Both the position numbers and the translations under genes were made by a program. The notes beneath the pieces are model-generated. The model saw only the letters and a program-made list of their open reading frames with translations, was not told the origin of the DNA and did not search any database. Shown here piece by piece: positions 60,398-64,000 of a stretch of 64,000 nt of DNA; within the stretch, counting starts at the first letter, position 1, and the number at the start of each line of letters is the position of its first letter. Source of the stretch: Diplonema japonicum (Eukaryota; Euglenozoa; Diplonemea; Diplonemida; Diplonemidae); NCBI GenBank assembly GCA_964019335.1, contig OZ025698.1, positions 355,201 through 419,200 on the forward strand, read 5' to 3'.

Positions 60398-60673
60398 TCA
60401 CGACAGCCAGATTTGAAGGTGTGGGGTATTACAGGTTCGTTACAAGTTACAAGTTTTACATCAGTATCAACATCAAGGCTTATCTTCTGCGGGGCTGTGC
60501 GGCCCGCTTTCGGCTTTTTCACAGCACCTTTTACTGCAGGGCCAGCGTGAATTCACGAATAAAGTAATTTTCACTCCTGGACCTGTTTTTTTTTTTTCTA
60601 ATAAAACAAGCCTGAAAATAAAGTGAAATATTTATATTCACTCACACACTTGAAAAATCTGGCTGGAGTTGTA
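60398..60673. repeat. TIR-bounded segment, copy 1 (nonautonomous element)
   Basis: The left terminus has AGCCAGATTTGAAGGTGTG (60405-60423). The right one, reverse-complemented from about 60668, reads AGCCAGATTTTTCAAGTGTG. This is a diverged inverted repeat, closely related to that at 61434-61868. No coding capacity. Confidence 0.55.
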
Positions 60674-61250
60674 TTTGAAAAAAAAAAAAAAAAAAAAAAA
60701 AAAAAACGTACCAATAAGTAACAAGAACGAAAGAAAAAGAAAAGAAAATAAAAGGGGAAAAAAAAAAACCTCTTTTAACTCAGAGGGTGCACGTTCCCCC
60801 CCCCTTTTTTTTGCTTGAACAAAGAAAACAACAAATTTGAAATGAATTGTACTTCTTGCTAAGAGGTGTCGAGACAGCTTTGTTTTCAGCTTCAACCTTC
60901 TGCTGCAATAAAACCGACTTTGAACAAACAAGATGATGAACGGGACACACAAAAAATATTAACAACCTTGCCTTGTGCTGTTCTTTTTTTTTTCAACTTT
61001 TGACTCTTTGGCTGGTCTTTGTAAAAGCAGCCTTTTAATTGTGTAGTGCTAAACGGTTAACAAATCTGATTTTTATTTTCTTGTCCGTTTTTGGTGTTGG
61101 GGGCCAGTATCAGAGGGGTGATCCCATCCCCTTCTGAGGCCTGAGCTTACTTTTTTTTTTCTTCTTCTTTTCTCTGTATTTGTTTTTTTTTTGCACGAAC
61201 AAGAAAAAACAATATATGAGCTCGTCGGGGGGGAAAATAGCTATTTATTA

Positions 61251-61416
61251 AGTGAAAATAAGATAGCATTATTTCACGCGTGGTGGCAGGGGGTTTAAGT
61301 TCACTCGCTTCGCTCGTGAACTAATATCCCGTTTACTTCACGAGCGCAGCGAGTGAAAATAAAAAGCTCCGAGTTAAACCTGCCACCACAAGTGGAATAA
61401 TGCTCTTATTTTCACT
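61251..61416. repeat. Foldback hairpin, copy 2, with inner palindrome
   Basis: Outer arms 61251-61298 and 61373-61416 share AGTGAAAATAAGA and GGTGGCAGG...TTTAA in inverted form. An inner pair, TTCACTCGCTTCGCTCGTGAA (61300-61320, written here in full) and its 20-of-21 complement at 61337-61357, makes a nested hairpin. The CTCGCTTCGCTCG tip recurs in the foldback at 18797. Confidence 0.75.
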
Positions 61417-61433
61417 AATACGTTGTTTTATTT

Positions 61434-61868
61434 AACAAGAGCCGGGTTTGAAAGGGTGGGAGGTTACAGGGTTGGGATTTGGGTTACAGTGTGTGGGAGA
61501 TACAACGTCGCTAAATTTCAGTTTGTGCGACTCTTTTGTCCTCATCCCGCTTGCAAACATGCAAGCTGCATATGCCTGACACACGTTGTAGGGGTCGCTG
61601 AATTTCACTGCCAGATACTCTTTCATTTGTTCCTGACTTAATACCGAAGCTTTTTTTCGCCTCATGGCCTTCTTCAAAAGAAGTGCAACCCCGGGAAAAC
61701 TCTGCATTTTTTTACCGAAGTTTCGTTGGGTGATGGCGTTGATCTTGCTGTAACTTGCCCTAAACCTAGGTGGAATAGGTGAAATTAGGCCCAGGAGTGA
61801 AATAATGTTACAGCAAGTAACTTGTAATTTCAAGGTAACTCCCACCCTTGAAAACCCGGCTCGAGTTA
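61434..61868 (-). mobile_element. TIR-bounded remnant with tyrosine-recombinase fragment
   Basis: Left end AGAGCCGGGTTTGAAAGGG and right end (reverse complement from 61868) CGAGCCGGGTTTTCAAGGG form about 34-base inverted repeats with several mismatches. They enclose the minus-strand recombinase fragment listed next. Related to the shorter segment at 60398-60673. Confidence 0.6.
61480..61743 (-). pseudogene. Tyrosine recombinase/integrase fragment (Crypton- or DIRS-like?)
   Basis: The minus-strand peptide includes KKASVLSQEQMKEYLAVKF, then AYAACMFASGMRTKESHKLKFSDV. This matches the family's 'L...e...l' helix and the box I pattern 'TG.R..E...L...D' with its catalytic Arg. Box II (H-x-x-R...Y) is not visible, so it is a fragment. 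Identity is by pattern only; eukaryotic sources would be Crypton or DIRS/Ngaro elements. Confidence 0.45.
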
Positions 61869-62662
61869 TATAAAAAAAAAAAAAAAAAAAAAAAGTCAAC
61901 ACATTTTATTTGGCAGAAATCTTTTGTTTTGATTCCTGAAAAGTGAAAAATTCCCGAACGGACAAGCGCCCGGGTCATTTTTCGCGTCTGGGAATTTTTC
62001 TTGAGGGGCGGCCCCTGGAAGTTGCGAAGAAACGCCACCAACGTCACTGGATTTCAGACCAAACAAGAAGCCCAGCTGCTCTTGATAGGCTGGCGAGGTG
62101 GTGGGGGGGACTTCTTGACCCGAGGTACGGAGCCCGGGTAGTCCTTTCCCCTTGCAGGCTGGGTCTGGCCCTTGTAAATAACTGCGGAGGAAATTTTTCT
62201 CGGGCACAGGACTTGTTTCACATGAAGCGTCACTCAAGGAATAAAAAGCACATCTGGCCGCCAGCAATTCTGCACACAAAGTGGTGTAGGTACTTTTGTA
62301 CTTAGAAACCTTCAGAGGGGTTTTCCGTTGTAAAAGAGGTTCATTTGTTTGACATTTTTTTTTTTTTTTGACTGATTTTATTTTATTGTAGAAAATGCCC
62401 CCATCATCACAATGGTATTCTTTTTTTTTTTTTTTTTTTTTCTTTTCTTTTTTTTTCCTTCCTACACAAGCTTGAGTAGAACGTACCCCCCTCCCCCCCA
62501 TAGAGCACATTTCTCTTTATGTGGCAAAACAATGCGTTTAGTGGAAACAAGCATGAAGCTTCAGTTCGACCACGAAAAATACGCTTGGTCACACACATCC
62601 CACCACCCCTACCTACTTACAGAACCGATTATTCTTTTTTTTTTTCTTTCTCTTTTTTTTTT

Positions 62663-63205
62663 TAAAACCCAAATACCGGGGGAATGTGAAATTGAACGGG
62701 GGAGACCTTTGCCACGACCAATAGTCTGCAAATCTTAGGGGTACAAATCTACTTCCAGCCGAGCAGGAGGGATAACTCGAGGGTCCACAAAGCCCTGGCC
62801 GGAATAGAACGCCTCTCCTCAACTAGGCTATACCACGATCGCAAGGTACGGACCATCGCGGAGAACATCCTGCCATCCGCCTTCTACGGCATCCTATTCG
62901 ACCCAATCCCGGACTCTTGGCTGGAGAGATTGAAGAAGCGGATCACTCTTTGCGTCTGGGGTGCCCGCAACCCGATGCGCTCCTCCAGCGCCCTGCTGGG
63001 GATTTCCCATAAGGGACACACCCTGGACCCGTACTCTACAGCGATCTACAAGGCCATCTCTACTCTGGGACGACTTTGCACACGGCATTCGAACACGTCC
63101 CTTTTCATATCATGCTGGGAAGCGTACAGGAGAGCAAGGGATCAAGGCTCTCCATCATTTCCGATGGGACCATTTGCCAATGCAGACCTGTGGCTCCGAG
63201 AATGA
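62663..63205 (+). mobile_element. Non-LTR retroelement fragment, subfamily B, truncated at both ends
   Basis: From AAACCCAAATACCGGGG it follows the copy at 41647 just past the YADD motif. In-frame stops and a frame change lie near 62730; a long matching frame (ENILPSAFYG, FDPIPDSWL, GARNPMRSSSALLG, LDPYS, ISTLGRLCTR) then ends at about 63205. The 5' end abuts T-runs. The 3' loss is unusual for a LINE and suggests a later deletion next to the kinase gene. Confidence 0.82.
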
Positions 63206-63262
63206 TCATCAACACAGTGGAGATTTATTAAAAGAAGAACACACCGTAAACAAAAAAGAATA

Positions 63263-64000
63263 ATGCAGAACGTTGAGAAGTACAAGAAAGGGGTGCACCT
63301 CGGGTCAGGGGGCCAGGGGTCGGTGTACAAGGCGGTGAGGAGGATTGACGGGAAGGAGTTCGCGATGAAGGTGGTGGAGGCGGCGACGAAGGAGGAGTAC
63401 GCGAGGGACGCGAGGGAGGTGGAGAACATGCTGCAGCTGAAGCACAGGAATGTGGTCCCGTGCGTGGACTACTTTGGAACGACAGAGCTGTTGGCTCCTG
63501 GGGTGATGCAGTGGGAGCTCCACATCGTGATGCCCCTGTACACTGGAGGGGACCTGCAGAAGCTCCTGGAGAGGGAGGGACCGCTCTCTCGGGAGAAGGC
63601 AGTGAGGTTGCTGCGGGAGGTGGCTGAGGCGCTCGCCTACTTGCACGGGAAGGGTTGGATCCACAGGGACGTGAAGCCTCAGAACATCATGGTGGACGAC
63701 GGCAACAACAGCAACTCCGAGACAGGATTCGTTCTGGCTGACCTGGGACTGTCGAGGGCTGTTGTTGGTGCAAGTGGTAGCAGCAGCAGCAGCAGCATGA
63801 TCACTTCTTCTGGAGCGACCGCCAACAGCGTTGTGGGGACCCCCGCCTTCATGGCACCCGACTTTGTAGGTCCGTACACCAACAAGGTGGACATGTGGGC
63901 CCTCGGGGTGACCGTGTGCTTCGTCGTTCTGGAGGACGAGAAGCTGAGGGAACGCTTTCTGAAGTACCTGAAGATGAACCGGGACCTTGTGATGGGTGAG
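63263..64000 (+). CDS. Protein kinase, 3' end outside the window; paralogue of the gene at 32025
   Basis: The open frame runs from the ATG at 63263 to the window edge (246 codons). Kinase motifs: GSGGQGSVYK, FAMKVVE, HRDVKPQNIM, ADLGLS (DLG for DFG), VGTPAFMAPDF, VDMWALGVTVCFVVL. Near-identical blocks (WELHIVMPLYTGGDL, RERFLKYLK) mark it as a close relative of the kinase at 32025-33696. A serine run (ASGSSSSSSM) is inserted after the DLG motif. The N-terminal PH-like domain of the paralogue is absent here: a truncated retroelement ends 58 bases upstream, and an upstream exon may have been lost or lie further away. The frame is open upstream of the ATG as far as I followed it, so the start is provisional. 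Confidence 0.82.
   Translation, partial: MQNVEKYKKGVHLGSGGQGSVYKAVRRIDGKEFAMKVVEAATKEEYARDAREVENMLQLKHRNVVPCVDYFGTTELLAPGVMQWELHIVMPLYTGGDLQKLLEREGPLSREKAVRLLREVAEALAYLHGKGWIHRDVKPQNIMVDDGNNSNSETGFVLADLGLSRAVVGASGSSSSSSMITSSGATANSVVGTPAFMAPDFVGPYTNKVDMWALGVTVCFVVLEDEKLRERFLKYLKMNRDLVMGE

Larger units (their letters stand above)
60034..62662. other. Long intergenic region made largely of transposon remnants
   Basis: It starts with a T-run of about 40 (60044-60084). It contains two foldback hairpins, two TIR-bounded segments and a tyrosine-recombinase fragment (separate entries), T- and A-runs, and a more complex stretch at 61900-62340. That stretch has a minus-strand open frame (about 62330-61896) of unknown identity that may belong to the same decayed element. 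No host gene is supported. Confidence 0.6.

Noticed and set aside
1-64000. tRNA or rRNA genes
   Set aside because: I looked for T-arm-like GGTTCGA-type motifs with matching stems and for conserved rRNA blocks and found none that I could support.

Overview
The window looks like nuclear DNA of a free-living protist. Gene bodies are moderately GC-rich. They are separated by long homopolymer runs of A, T and C (rarely G), and the standard genetic code reads cleanly. All 21 genes I can support lie on the + strand, often only 90 to 160 bases apart, with pyrimidine tracts and an AG a short way before several start codons. Such one-way arrays with pyrimidine-tract acceptors are typical of Euglenozoa (polycistronic transcription, spliced-leader trans-splicing). 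The presence of real GT-AG introns and many transposons would fit a diplonemid better than a trypanosomatid. This is an inference: no spliced-leader gene, rRNA or tRNA is visible.

Layout. 0-9 kb: an end-truncated coiled-coil protein, a seven-exon RRM/degenerate-exonuclease protein with poly-Q, and a NEK-type kinase with a B-box. 9-12 kb: homopolymers and a decayed piggyBac element with matching termini and TTAA sites. 12-25 kb: a DHHC palmitoyltransferase, a kinase-PP2C fusion, a drug/metabolite transporter, a DDX51-like helicase, a C5orf34-like protein and a biotin-dependent carboxylase alpha subunit. 25-34 kb: a 2014-residue beta-helix protein and a PH-like/kinase protein. 34-37 kb: a 5'-truncated non-LTR retroelement and a Frag1/DRAM-type membrane protein. 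37-50 kb: three neighbouring genes encoding chains of 10, 7 and 3 truncated-haemoglobin domains, split by a second non-LTR element. 51-60 kb: a thioredoxin reductase-glutaredoxin fusion, a RING-PDZ protein, a PH-like protein, a MAPK/NLK-like kinase and a small coiled-coil protein. 60-64 kb: foldback and tyrosine-recombinase debris, a retroelement fragment, and the start of a second kinase related to the one at 32 kb.

I reconstruct 13 introns in five genes, 31 to 91 bases long, mostly phase 0. Several hold a long A-run where a pyrimidine tract is expected. The most striking content is the concatenated truncated-haemoglobin cluster (20 globin domains in three genes). The first protein carries an N-terminal stretch resembling a DPY-30/RIIa docking motif, and a membrane-anchored thioredoxin reductase-glutaredoxin gene follows the cluster by 2 kb. 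Together they suggest, without proving, a gas, nitric oxide or redox handling system.
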